DNA from: an uncultured Bacteroidales bacterium
GTDB taxonomy: Bacteria; Bacteroidota; Bacteroidia; Bacteroidales; WCHB1-69
Direction: 5' to 3'
Assembly: GCA_937949745.1 (NCBI GenBank)
Contig: CALECM010000132.1
Coordinates: 35,629 to 99,628, forward strand
DNA length: 64,000 nucleotides
Below the pieces are notes generated by a model that saw only the letters and a list, made by a program, of their open reading frames with translations, was not told the DNA's origin and searched no databases. A program made the translations under genes and the position numbers. Positions 1 through 8,349 of this stretch are shown here, one piece after another (within the stretch, counting starts at the first letter, position 1; every line of letters starts with the position of its first letter).

Positions 1-1
1 G

Positions 2-730
2 ATGAACGGCGTATTGAACTTCAGCGTGGCGGACGGTTGGTGGGCGGAAGGTTATGTAAAAGATGCCGGATGGGAGATTACGGAAAAGACTACCTATGAG
101 AATACCGCTTTACAGGATGAACTGGATGTTACCAAGCTTTATTATATCCTGGAAGAACAAATTACACCCGCCTTCTATCAAAGGAATGAAAAAGGTATTC
201 CGGATGAATGGGTTATGATGATGAAAAATAACTTCTTTGAGATCGCACCGCATTTCACCATGAAACGGCAACTGGACGATTATTACGATAAATATTACAG
301 GAAGCTTGAGACCCGTTCCGACCTTCTCAGGGAAAATAACATGGAAAATGCCGCATATCTTGTACAATGGAAAAATAAAATGTTATCAGCCTGGGATAAT
401 ATCGAGATCGTGGAAATTGAAATTCCCAACACGGATCATGGCGTATTCTGCCTGGGTACTAAACTGGAATTTACGGTTAAAGCAAAACTGGGAAATATCA
501 AACCTGAAAATGTTAAATTGGAAGTACTTTTCTTGGACAGGGAAAAAGGAAAGGAGAAGCTACTGGCGAAAAAAGAATTTCGGTTGCTTGATACGGAAAA
601 TAATACTTCCACCTATCACTGTGAAACGACGGCTGATTATGTCGGGGAGTGGAATTGGGCCATCCGGATGATTCCCCGGCATGATTTATTACCACATGAT
701 ACGGATTTTAATTTAGTGAAATGGATATAA
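2..730 (+). CDS. Alpha-glucan phosphorylase, C-terminal part (5' end outside window)
   Basis: Only the last ~242 residues are present. The reading frame is already open at the first bases, and the first Met is internal. The opening stretch NGVLNFSVADGWWAEGY matches the PLP-proximal region of GT35 phosphorylases of the Bacteroidota alpha-glucan family, where it forms part of the catalytic domain. The enzyme releases glucose-1-phosphate from glycogen or maltodextrin in the cytoplasm. The remaining ~150 residues look like the beta-rich C-terminal extension of that family. It ends 10 bases before maf on the same strand. Family assignment rests on this single conserved segment and the overall layout. 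Confidence 0.8.
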   Translation: MNGVLNFSVADGWWAEGYVKDAGWEITEKTTYENTALQDELDVTKLYYILEEQITPAFYQRNEKGIPDEWVMMMKNNFFEIAPHFTMKRQLDDYYDKYYRKLETRSDLLRENNMENAAYLVQWKNKMLSAWDNIEIVEIEIPNTDHGVFCLGTKLEFTVKAKLGNIKPENVKLEVLFLDREKGKEKLLAKKEFRLLDTENNTSTYHCETTADYVGEWNWAIRMIPRHDLLPHDTDFNLVKWI

Positions 731-740
731 CACTTTCTTT

Positions 741-1331
741 ATGCTGCTCGACGATTTAAAATCCTATAAAATTTACCTGGCTTCCAAATCTCCCAGAAGG
801 CATCAGTTGATGACCGGAATGGATATTGATTATGAATATCTTCCTCTGGATGTGGAAGAACATTATCCCGAAGGATTATCACCGGTAGAAATTGCCGAAT
901 ATCTTTCACGGCTGAAATTATCACCTGTCCGGGAGAATGATCATTCCGCCAATACGATCTTTATCGCTTGCGATACGATTGTGGTGTCGTCAGGTAACAT
1001 CATCGGTAAACCCAAAGATGAAGCGGATGCCGTCCGCATCCTGAAAATATTATCGGGAAAAGAACATACCGTTGTGAGCGGATTAACCGTAATGCGGAAT
1101 GGTAAATATCTCACTTCGCATAAAACCACACTGGTAAAATTCAAAGAATTAACCGACGAAGAAATCACCTATTATTTAGATCGCTATAAACCTATGGACA
1201 AAGCCGGTGCTTACGGAATCCAGGAATGGATCGGATATATCGGAATTGAATACGTGGAAGGCTCTTTCTATAATATTATGGGATTACCCACTAAATTACT
1301 TTGGGATATGCTGGATGAGATAATCCGTTAA
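741..1331 (+). CDS. maf: Maf family nucleotide pyrophosphatase
   Basis: A 196-residue protein of normal Maf length. It has the N-terminal SKSPRRHQLM signature (residues ~16-25), a central DTIVV motif with the catalytic aspartate, and the C-terminal KAGAYGIQEW motif. The last motif is typical of the dTTP/UTP-specific YhdE-type branch. Family members hydrolyse non-canonical or modified nucleoside triphosphates to monophosphate and pyrophosphate and act as house-cleaning enzymes. The ATG lies 10 bases after the phosphorylase stop, so the two are probably co-transcribed. Substrate preference is inferred from motifs only. Confidence 0.93.
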   Translation: MLLDDLKSYKIYLASKSPRRHQLMTGMDIDYEYLPLDVEEHYPEGLSPVEIAEYLSRLKLSPVRENDHSANTIFIACDTIVVSSGNIIGKPKDEADAVRILKILSGKEHTVVSGLTVMRNGKYLTSHKTTLVKFKELTDEEITYYLDRYKPMDKAGAYGIQEWIGYIGIEYVEGSFYNIMGLPTKLLWDMLDEIIR

Positions 1332-1374
1332 CCGTACGGGGACGGTTTAAATCCCGTAAGTCGGATTTATGTAT

Positions 1375-1382
1375 TACCTTTG
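1375..1382 (+). promoter_or_regulatory. Promoter -7 element (TAnnTTTG) for tatD
   Basis: TACCTTTG matches the Bacteroidota primary-sigma -7 consensus. It lies about 20 bases upstream of the ATG at 1402 and downstream of a possible earlier in-frame ATG at 1369, so it argues for the later start. No clear -33 TTG was seen. Confidence 0.6.
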
Positions 1383-1401
1383 CATCCAAAACAGTGAAGG
1401 C

Positions 1402-2178
1402 ATGCATTATATAGATACCCACGCCCATTTATATAAGGAATACTATCCTCAAAATTTCGAACAAACGGTTAACCGAGCCATAGAAGCCGATGTAAAGCAG
1501 ATCATATTACCGTGCGTCACCTCAGCCAATATCCCTGAAATTTTAGAAGCGGCCGACCAATATCCGGAAAATCTTTATCCTTTGATCGGACTACATCCCA
1601 CGGACGTCAGAAAAGAAACTTTCGAAGAAGAATTAAAAAAATTAAAAATTCATTTATCCGATTCCCGTGTGGTAGGTATAGGCGAGATCGGAATTGACCT
1701 TTACTGGGATAAAGAAACGCTGGCAGAACAGGAAATCGCTTTCAGGACACAATTGGAATGGGCCAGGGATTTCAAATTGCCGCTTTCCCTACATGTGAGG
1801 GACGCCTATGCGGAAACCTTCAAAATCATCGGTGAATTCAAAAAAGACGGCCTGAAAGGTGCCATGCACTGTTTTTCCGGTGGTATACAGGAAGCCAAAT
1901 GGGCGGTTGAACATGGATTTTATCTGGGAATCGGTGGTGTGGTAACTTTTAAAAATAACAAATTGCAACATATAATCCTCGAGATCGGGCTCGATCACCT
2001 GGTGTTGGAAACCGACGCGCCTTTTCTGGCCCCGGTACCTTTCAGGGGAAAGACCAATGAGAGTGCCTACATCCCGTATATCGCCGAAAAAGTAGCCCAA
2101 CTATTTGAAATTCCGGCAGAAACCGTCATGCAGGTTACAACCGCAAACGCCCTTAAAATATTTGACAGACTAAAATAG
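1402..2178 (+). CDS. TatD family metal-dependent DNase
   Basis: TIM-barrel metallohydrolase of the TatD/YcfH type. It begins MHYIDTHAHLY (HxH metal ligands), with GEIGIDLYWD (metal-bridging Glu), LHVRDAY, MHCFSGG and ETDAPFLAP in the usual order. About 258 residues, the standard size. Family members are 3'-5' exo- or endodeoxyribonucleases linked to DNA repair or RNA turnover. An in-frame ATG 33 bases upstream is unlikely to be used because the promoter -7 element lies between the two. No operon partner is evident downstream; 249 bases of A/T-rich sequence follow. Confidence 0.92.
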   Translation: MHYIDTHAHLYKEYYPQNFEQTVNRAIEADVKQIILPCVTSANIPEILEAADQYPENLYPLIGLHPTDVRKETFEEELKKLKIHLSDSRVVGIGEIGIDLYWDKETLAEQEIAFRTQLEWARDFKLPLSLHVRDAYAETFKIIGEFKKDGLKGAMHCFSGGIQEAKWAVEHGFYLGIGGVVTFKNNKLQHIILEIGLDHLVLETDAPFLAPVPFRGKTNESAYIPYIAEKVAQLFEIPAETVMQVTTANALKIFDRLK

Positions 2179-2427
2179 GGTTTTAAAGAATCCTACTTTC
2201 ATAATTTTATCATAAATAGTCAATAAGATAGAGAATAGGTTATTTTATCTCTATAATCTAATTATTTTGGAAACAAAGAACCTGATTTCCGGCCGGTAAG
2301 ATATTAGCCGTCTTTAATTATTTGAACAAAATGGACAAAAAGGCTATTTTATATATATAAAAATGCTTTTCTAATCCAGCAGCCTCATTACGAATAAATT
2401 AAAAACAAAAAATATCTTATACTTATA

Positions 2428-3963
2428 ATGGAAGAAAAAAACACTAATTTTTACTATCAACCCCGTGCTTACAATACAATACCTTTATGGAAGAACATTA
2501 CGAAAGAACAATGGGAAGATCCTGCCTGGCAAAGAAAAAATGCGATCAGGACGGTCGACCAGCTTAAACAGGTTATTACCCTTACCCCGCATCAGGTGGA
2601 AACTATTTCCAGTACAGTAGAGACCATGAGGCAGGAAGGGAAAGATCCGCTTCGAATCACGCCTTACTACGCTTCTTTGATGCAGGAAAATCCTTTCGAA
2701 CCGGTCTTTTTTGGAGACCGCAATTTAAAAAGACTTGATCCTATTTTCTGGCAAAGCGTCCCGACTCCCGCTAACCTTCTTTTCCCCAATGCCGGCAAAG
2801 AAGCGGCCATGAAAGAAGGTTCACGTAGTTTCGGAGCTGCTTATCAGCGATATCCTAACCGGGTTGCACTCCTGGTGGCCGAAAATACCAGCTGCGCTTC
2901 TTATTGTGTGCATTGTCAGCGGGCAAAATCTTTAGACAGTACCATAGAGGTAACACAGGAAGAGATTGATCGCGGACTGTTTTATATCGGATATAACAAA
3001 AACATTAACGAAGTGCTGGTAACCGGAGGCGACGCCCTGATGATCAGTGAAAAGCGTTTACGCTATATATTGGAAGAGTTGAGTAAAATACCGCATCTCC
3101 GGTCCATAAGAATAGCGACCCGGGTACCGGTTGTTCTGCCTATGGCTATTACGGATGAATTATTACAACTGATCACTGATTCGGCAAACCGATATAATAC
3201 GGGAATTGAAAAATATGTTTACTTCATGACCCATATCAATCATTTCCAGGAAATCACGGAAGATCTCGCCAAAGCCATCAGGAAGATTAACCGCCATGGA
3301 TTCACGGTAAGGAACCAGACCGTTTTACTGAATCATGTCAACGACAGCTACAGGACATTGGCGGAAACATTCCGCAGGATGTTCTGGGTCGGCGTTCATC
3401 CCTATTATCTTTTACAATGCCACAAGGAAAAAGGACTGATCCATTTTATCATACCAATCCAGGTAGGAAAAATTTACATGAAACATTTGCAGGGATGGTT
3501 ATCGGGAATTACCGTACCGCGCTACGCGGTGAACATAGAAGGAGGAGGCGGAAAAGTTTTACTGATGCCTTCCGGCCATGATACCCTGAACCTGAATGCC
3601 ACTTTAGACGCAAAAATCACGGAAAGCGCAGCAGACGTGCATACATGGGACGATAAGAAAATATATTCCTACGAAGCATTAGGTCGGGCTACCAGGGCGG
3701 AATATGAAGAGGCAGTTAAAATTATGGACGATTTTATCGGGAAAAAGGGATATTTTCTACCGAAAGTCATCATTATCGACAAAAACGGGAAACATATCGA
3801 AACGACCAACCGTACCCGGTTACCTTCTTTTGAAAGGAGCAGAAAATCGGAATTACTCGATTATGAATTATTTACCAAAGATATGCCGCTTACCAATCCG
3901 GCGAAGATCAAAGATAAACTGGAAGCCGAATATCAGAAAAAGAAATCCTCGGATAACGATTAA
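2428..3963 (+). CDS. KamA-type radical SAM 2,3-aminomutase (substrate probably not lysine)
   Basis: A 511-residue member of the lysine 2,3-aminomutase family. The radical SAM cluster motif CX3CX2C is Cys156, Cys160 and Cys163. The PLP lysine is Lys376 in GGGGK. In clostridial lysine aminomutase two aspartates (293 and 330) hold the substrate epsilon-amine. Here the equivalent sites read His332 (YLLQCH) and Asn369 (YAVNIEGGGG). As I recall the literature, glutamate 2,3-aminomutase has Lys332 and Asn369 at these positions, with the same numbering. The enzyme should therefore act on another amino acid, possibly glutamate or an unknown one. It is longer than clostridial KamA (~416 aa), with extra N- and C-terminal parts. 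It stands alone, without kamD/E or kdd genes of lysine fermentation. Confidence 0.88.
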   Translation: MEEKNTNFYYQPRAYNTIPLWKNITKEQWEDPAWQRKNAIRTVDQLKQVITLTPHQVETISSTVETMRQEGKDPLRITPYYASLMQENPFEPVFFGDRNLKRLDPIFWQSVPTPANLLFPNAGKEAAMKEGSRSFGAAYQRYPNRVALLVAENTSCASYCVHCQRAKSLDSTIEVTQEEIDRGLFYIGYNKNINEVLVTGGDALMISEKRLRYILEELSKIPHLRSIRIATRVPVVLPMAITDELLQLITDSANRYNTGIEKYVYFMTHINHFQEITEDLAKAIRKINRHGFTVRNQTVLLNHVNDSYRTLAETFRRMFWVGVHPYYLLQCHKEKGLIHFIIPIQVGKIYMKHLQGWLSGITVPRYAVNIEGGGGKVLLMPSGHDTLNLNATLDAKITESAADVHTWDDKKIYSYEALGRATRAEYEEAVKIMDDFIGKKGYFLPKVIIIDKNGKHIETTNRTRLPSFERSRKSELLDYELFTKDMPLTNPAKIKDKLEAEYQKKKSSDND

Positions 3964-4026
3964 ATATCATTCCGGAAAATAATCCGCATCATCCCTATAC
4001 GGGAATTCCAGGTTAAAAGATTTTCT

Positions 4027-4034
4027 TACTTTTG
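4027..4034 (+). promoter_or_regulatory. Promoter -7 element for the lipoprotein gene at 4052
   Basis: TACTTTTG fits TAnnTTTG and lies 17 bases upstream of the ATG at 4052, giving a very short leader. Confidence 0.55.
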
Positions 4035-4051
4035 TAAGTAAATTATTTACG

Positions 4052-4591
4052 ATGAATTTGCTTAAATACTTACCACTACTGATTATTCCTGTCCTGCTCG
4101 TTAATTGCCGTAACAGCATTTCGGGAAAAGGAGCCGATCTGTATGCAGACTCTATCCTGGAGATGCAAACCAAAAGTATCGTCCAGCTGGACAGCTTTTT
4201 CCAATCCCTTTATTATCCTGAATACCCGGTAGATGAATTTTACCGGAAAGCCTTACAGTCAAATTCGGATTTTAATTCGGGAATGGAAGATGTGAATATA
4301 TTCAAACAAAATGCCGGACTTTATCAGGCCGGCAAAAATACCTGTTCCACCATCGACCGTATTTTAAAGACCGAGGGAACCGGGTTGCTGGCATTATATC
4401 CGCTTACCTACAGCGCGGGCGGCAGCCTTTACCAGCATCGTATGGATAGCATTATCAAAGCCTCAATCGCGCAGGTTACACAACAGCAGATCGTTTTTGA
4501 TTCTGTCCTTACCGCCTTCTTAAACGAATATGGCTTTGACGTGATCAAGGATACAACATTTATCACCCGTACGGAAGCCTCGGAAAAATAA
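4052..4591 (+). CDS. Putative lipoprotein, unknown function
   Basis: A 179-residue protein with a short basic N-terminus, a hydrophobic core and a lipobox-like LLVNC, with the lipidated Cys at residue 19. The mature part is polar and predicted mostly helical, with no recognised domain. A lipid-anchored periplasmic or outer-membrane protein is inferred. A Bacteroidota -7 element sits just upstream. It is followed after 13 bases by the PHP phosphatase gene, so the two probably share a transcript, but no functional link is evident. Confidence 0.7.
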   Translation: MNLLKYLPLLIIPVLLVNCRNSISGKGADLYADSILEMQTKSIVQLDSFFQSLYYPEYPVDEFYRKALQSNSDFNSGMEDVNIFKQNAGLYQAGKNTCSTIDRILKTEGTGLLALYPLTYSAGGSLYQHRMDSIIKASIAQVTQQQIVFDSVLTAFLNEYGFDVIKDTTFITRTEASEK

Positions 4592-4604
4592 CAGATCATC
4601 TTTT

Positions 4605-5441
4605 ATGAAATGTAATTACCATACCCATTCTACCTATTGTGACGGTAAAGACCCGATCATCCGCTTTGCGGAAAAAGCTGTGGAGAACCATATTAATCAG
4701 TTAGGCTTCTCTTCCCACGCTCCTATTTCTCCTAATTATGATTTCACGATTGAGGAAACACAAATACCCAGTTATCTTAAAGATATTCAACAAGCTCAAT
4801 TAATGTATCCCGGTATTGAATTGTTTTCCGGACTGGAATGCGATTTTATACCGGGGATTACTAAACCTTTCAGTTATTACAAAAAATCTTACGGACTGGA
4901 TTTCATTATAGGAGGCGTACATCTGGTGAAACCAACTGATAACGAAGGAATCTGGTTCATAGACGGTCCAAAGCGGGAATCTTACGATAATGGCCTGGCT
5001 CAGTTTTTCCATGGAGATATTAAGAAAGCGGTAACACGTTTCTGGGAGCAATCTTTTGAGATGATCGAAACCCAGTCATTCGACATTATCGCCCATTTAG
5101 ATAAGATCAAAATGCATAACCAGGGCCGTTTCTTTAAAGAAGACGAATCATGGTACCTTCAGTTGGTGGATCAGGCTATAAAATTAATTTCCCGGCACAA
5201 CCTGATCATTGAAGTAAATTCCCGGGGAATATACAAAGGACGCTGTCCCGATTTCTATCCTTCGGATTATATCCTGGATCAGGTAGCGGAATTAAGGATA
5301 CCCTGTATCATCAGTTCCGATGCCCACCAGGCTGATGACCTTAGTTTACTTTACGAGGAATCCGTCGATAAACTGAAAAGTTTCGGTATTCATTATCTGG
5401 TAAAGTTAGAGGACGGAAAATGGAGCGAGTATCCGATATAA
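4605..5441 (+). CDS. PHP-family phosphatase, histidinol-phosphatase (HisK/HisJ) type
   Basis: A 278-residue PHP-domain phosphoesterase. The metal-binding motifs are in order: HTHSTYCDG at the N-terminus, FSSHAP, GLECDF, GGVHLV, IIAHLDK and SSDAHQ near the C-terminus. This pattern fits histidinol-phosphate phosphatase of histidine biosynthesis, which removes phosphate from L-histidinol phosphate. No other his genes are in the window, so the substrate is inferred from family similarity. It converges on xseA with 7 bases between the stop codons, with no room for a separate terminator. Confidence 0.8.
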   Translation: MKCNYHTHSTYCDGKDPIIRFAEKAVENHINQLGFSSHAPISPNYDFTIEETQIPSYLKDIQQAQLMYPGIELFSGLECDFIPGITKPFSYYKKSYGLDFIIGGVHLVKPTDNEGIWFIDGPKRESYDNGLAQFFHGDIKKAVTRFWEQSFEMIETQSFDIIAHLDKIKMHNQGRFFKEDESWYLQLVDQAIKLISRHNLIIEVNSRGIYKGRCPDFYPSDYILDQVAELRIPCIISSDAHQADDLSLLYEESVDKLKSFGIHYLVKLEDGKWSEYPI

Positions 5442-5448
5442 AGATTTC

Positions 5449-6837
5449 TTATTCTACCATACTCTCAATTTCACCATTGTAAAATTTAGTCACGATCTTG
5501 TTCCCCGGTTTAAGATCGTTCTTATCCGATACGGCTTTACGATTAAAAAAAGTAATACTATATCCGCGTTTGAGAATATTATCGGGATGTAACAAAGAAA
5601 TCTTGGACTCCATGGCGGCTATCTCCCGGCTGTTTTTATCCAATAACTGTTTTGAAAGATAAAAACTCATTTTATAATGACTTCGCAATTGTTCTTTTTG
5701 TGCGGATAAGATTCCGGTGCAGGCAAATTTTAATCTTTCCTTAATTTGTTTAATCTCTGAAGAGCGGTCATGAAGTAATTTCCCGGTTATATATTTCCGG
5801 TTGCTTTCAAGTTGTTGTAATTTATGTTTTTCCGTGGTGATGATCTTCAATGCGATATGATCACGGGTATGTTGCGATGCGGCGAGTTGTAATCCGGCAT
5901 TCCGGATCAGATTAAATCCGTAACTCCCGATAAAGCCTTTATATTCCTCAATCCGTTTATCAAAATCCCGGAATTTTTCAATCAGGAAATTGGCTACATC
6001 GGTAGGTGTAATTTTACTTTGGAAAGCGACCATATCCGTGACTGTAATATTTGTGGAATGGCCTATGCCGGCTATGACCGGTAAAGGAAACGTAGCGACC
6101 GCACTGGCCAACTCATAATCATCATAACAGGTAAGCCCCACATCTCCACCGCCGCCCCGGATGATCACCACGCAATCATATCGGTGAAGCTGGGTTTTGA
6201 TCTCTTCCAAACGGGCCGTAATCGTAGTAATCGCTTTATCTCCCTGAAGTATGGACGGATAAAGTGTGCATTCGAATTTGTATTGATACGGATTATTCTG
6301 TAAGGTAACCATAAAATCGCCATATCCCTTGCTTGTTTCCACGGAGATCACCGCAATCCGTTTAGGTAATAAAGGCCATTCTCTTTCTTTGTTGGAAGTA
6401 AAAATATTTTCTTTTTTTAAACGGTCGATCACCATCGTTTTGTTCCTGATGAGCTCTCCAACGGTATAAGTAGGTTCCACATCCTGGATATGTAATGATA
6501 AACCGTATTTAACGTCAAATTCTATGGTGGCCAGACATAAAATGCTGATACCTTCTTTCATGGGCTCGCCGGTTATCCTGGTGAAACGTTCGTTGATATC
6601 CCTGAACTGGGAAGACCAGATGATAGCCCGCATCTGCGTTTTAATTTTGGCACCTTCCTTTTCAACCAGTTCAGGATAACAATGCCCTGAATGCGGATAA
6701 TAATTGAGTTTAACAATTTCCGCCTTTATATAATAAGGATGTGGATATGTACGGGTGATAACGGTCTCGATGCTCTTTAAAATCTCAGTGAGCGTATATA
6801 CCGGCTTTTCGTTAAATGTTTCCCTGTTCTGAACCAT
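5449..6837 (-). CDS. xseA: Exodeoxyribonuclease VII large subunit
   Basis: A 462-residue XseA. An N-terminal OB-fold (residues ~10-115) binds DNA. The catalytic region contains the glycine-rich IIRGGGGD and a GIGHSTN block, the Bacteroidota version of the GHETD motif. A long helical C-terminal half follows (~290-430). It degrades single-stranded DNA from both ends together with XseB. The start overlaps the pyrC stop as TAATG, implying translational coupling with pyrC. The small subunit XseB, often directly downstream, is not here: the next gene is convergent. Confidence 0.93.
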   Translation of the reverse strand: MVQNRETFNEKPVYTLTEILKSIETVITRTYPHPYYIKAEIVKLNYYPHSGHCYPELVEKEGAKIKTQMRAIIWSSQFRDINERFTRITGEPMKEGISILCLATIEFDVKYGLSLHIQDVEPTYTVGELIRNKTMVIDRLKKENIFTSNKEREWPLLPKRIAVISVETSKGYGDFMVTLQNNPYQYKFECTLYPSILQGDKAITTITARLEEIKTQLHRYDCVVIIRGGGGDVGLTCYDDYELASAVATFPLPVIAGIGHSTNITVTDMVAFQSKITPTDVANFLIEKFRDFDKRIEEYKGFIGSYGFNLIRNAGLQLAASQHTRDHIALKIITTEKHKLQQLESNRKYITGKLLHDRSSEIKQIKERLKFACTGILSAQKEQLRSHYKMSFYLSKQLLDKNSREIAAMESKISLLHPDNILKRGYSITFFNRKAVSDKNDLKPGNKIVTKFYNGEIESMVE

Positions 6838-8024
6838 TAATAAACCTCTTTTCCAGATTTAAAAGTATGCAGTATCCGGCCATAAACTTCTTTCCCGTTA
6901 AAAGGAGTATTTTTTCCTTTGGAGACAAATGTGGAAGAATCAATAATATATGGATTGACCACATCAACGATTACCAAATCGGCCTCCATGCCTGTCCGGA
7001 TTTTTCCCTTATTAAGTTTCATCATGGCCGAAGGTGTGGCAGACATTAGCTTCATCAGACGGGATAAAGTTATTTTACCTGTTTTAACCAAAGCCGTATA
7101 GCTTAAGGCAAAAGCGATCTCAAGTCCGGTCATTCCCGGCGCCCCGTTTTGTTTATCCTCCAAAGAGTGGGGAGCGTGGTCAGTGGCAATGGCATCTATA
7201 ATTCCGTCCTGGATACCTTTGATCAGCGCATCCACATCTTCCTGTTCGCGGAAAGGAGGATTAACCCGGTAATGGCCGGTTTCTTCTCCCGTTGCCGTAA
7301 TATGGTGAGGCGTAACTTCGCAGCTGACCGCCAAACCTTTGGCTTTCGCCTCCGCGATGGCATTGACCACTTCTTTGGTACTGACGTGACAAAAATGAAT
7401 ACGGCCTCCGGTTTCCTCAATTAAGGCAAGATCGCGGAAGGTCATCAAATTCTCAGCTTTCCTCATATCGGTCTTACTGTAACGGCTGTCTTCCTCATGA
7501 GCCATGACCGTAATATCTTTCGCTTTACATATGGTAAAAATATCCTTCATTACCTGATCATCGTTAACGCCTTTGCCATCATCCGTTACAAACAATATTT
7601 CTCCCGGCGCCAATGCTTTAAGATGATCGTAATCCCGGCCTTCCAGATTTTTGGTCATACTCATGGTCTGGTTGGCAAATACAAGTCCGACCTCCGCCAC
7701 ACGCCGTTCCACATCCCGTACAATATCCATGGAACTGCAAACAGGGTTGGTGTTGGGCATAAGGTTCACAGCGGTATATCCTCCTTTTACAGCGGCCCGG
7801 CTTCCGGAAGCCACATCTTCTTTATAAGTATAACCCGGATCCCTGAAATGAACGTGAAGATCCGTGAAAGCAGGAAGGAGCAGCACATCCTGTCCGTTAA
7901 AATCCAGTATCCGGTCATCGGAAGATAGGTTTTCCCCTATTTCCACGATCAAACCGTCCGCTATTCTGATATCCCCGTAAAAATCCTGGGAATCATCCAC
8001 TATATGAACATTTTTAATGAGCAT
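6837..8024 (-). CDS. pyrC: Dihydroorotase
   Basis: Class I amidohydrolase dihydroorotase of pyrimidine synthesis, which cyclises N-carbamoyl-aspartate to dihydroorotate. Motifs: DLHVHFRDPG (HxH ligands plus the substrate-binding Arg/Asp), NTNPV, HVSTKE, HHI and IATDHAPH with the catalytic aspartate. The ATG at 8024 is chosen (395 aa). A TTG start at 8045 would overlap the -7 element TATCTTTG at 8043-8050 and so lies upstream of the transcription start. The stop overlaps the xseA start (TAATG). Confidence 0.94.
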   Translation of the reverse strand: MLIKNVHIVDDSQDFYGDIRIADGLIVEIGENLSSDDRILDFNGQDVLLLPAFTDLHVHFRDPGYTYKEDVASGSRAAVKGGYTAVNLMPNTNPVCSSMDIVRDVERRVAEVGLVFANQTMSMTKNLEGRDYDHLKALAPGEILFVTDDGKGVNDDQVMKDIFTICKAKDITVMAHEEDSRYSKTDMRKAENLMTFRDLALIEETGGRIHFCHVSTKEVVNAIAEAKAKGLAVSCEVTPHHITATGEETGHYRVNPPFREQEDVDALIKGIQDGIIDAIATDHAPHSLEDKQNGAPGMTGLEIAFALSYTALVKTGKITLSRLMKLMSATPSAMMKLNKGKIRTGMEADLVIVDVVNPYIIDSSTFVSKGKNTPFNGKEVYGRILHTFKSGKEVY

Positions 8025-8042
8025 ATTAACATTTTTAGATTG

Positions 8043-8050
8043 CAAAGATA
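8043..8050 (-). promoter_or_regulatory. Promoter -7 element for pyrC-xseA
   Basis: On the minus strand the sequence reads TATCTTTG followed by CA, a near-ideal Bacteroidota -7 element. It lies 19 bases upstream of the pyrC ATG. Confidence 0.65.
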
Positions 8051-8323
8051 CAATAAAGCCGCCAAATGATTATTTCAGGACGTCAAAACCATTGGTTATA
8101 AAATACAGTATTCCATAAGATTATAAATCGGGAATGAAATCCCGGCATTACATAAAAATACCTGTTCAGTATTAATAAAGTTATAGATTCTATTTTTAAC
8201 TTTTTAATATTACATTTCCGAAAGAAATAAATATCATCCATAATCAGGTATTTACATCAAGGAATAACCGTATATATTGATTTTTCCCATTTTCCGTCCT
8301 CGGGGCTGATTAATATTTTTCAC
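8051..8323. other. Intergenic region between divergent pyrC and murG
   Basis: This A/T-rich gap separates divergent pyrC and murG and carries a promoter at each end. It holds a short hairpin (CGGGA/TCCCG, 8129-8144) and a split dyad AATACCTG (8157-8164) / CAGGTATT (8245-8252). I see no ORF or RNA gene in it. Confidence 0.5.
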
Positions 8324-8331
8324 TATTTTTG
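8324..8331 (+). promoter_or_regulatory. Promoter -7 element for murG
   Basis: TATTTTTG followed by CC, about 18 bases upstream of the ATG at 8350. A possible TTG start at 8329 lies inside this element and can be discounted. Confidence 0.6.
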
Positions 8332-8349
8332 CCACAAACAAACCCGGCC

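Noticed and set aside
2280..2340. GG-N10-GC spacing upstream of the aminomutase gene as a sigma-54 promoter
   Set aside because: Only the GG and GC dinucleotides match; the flanking bases differ from TTGGCAC and TTGCA.
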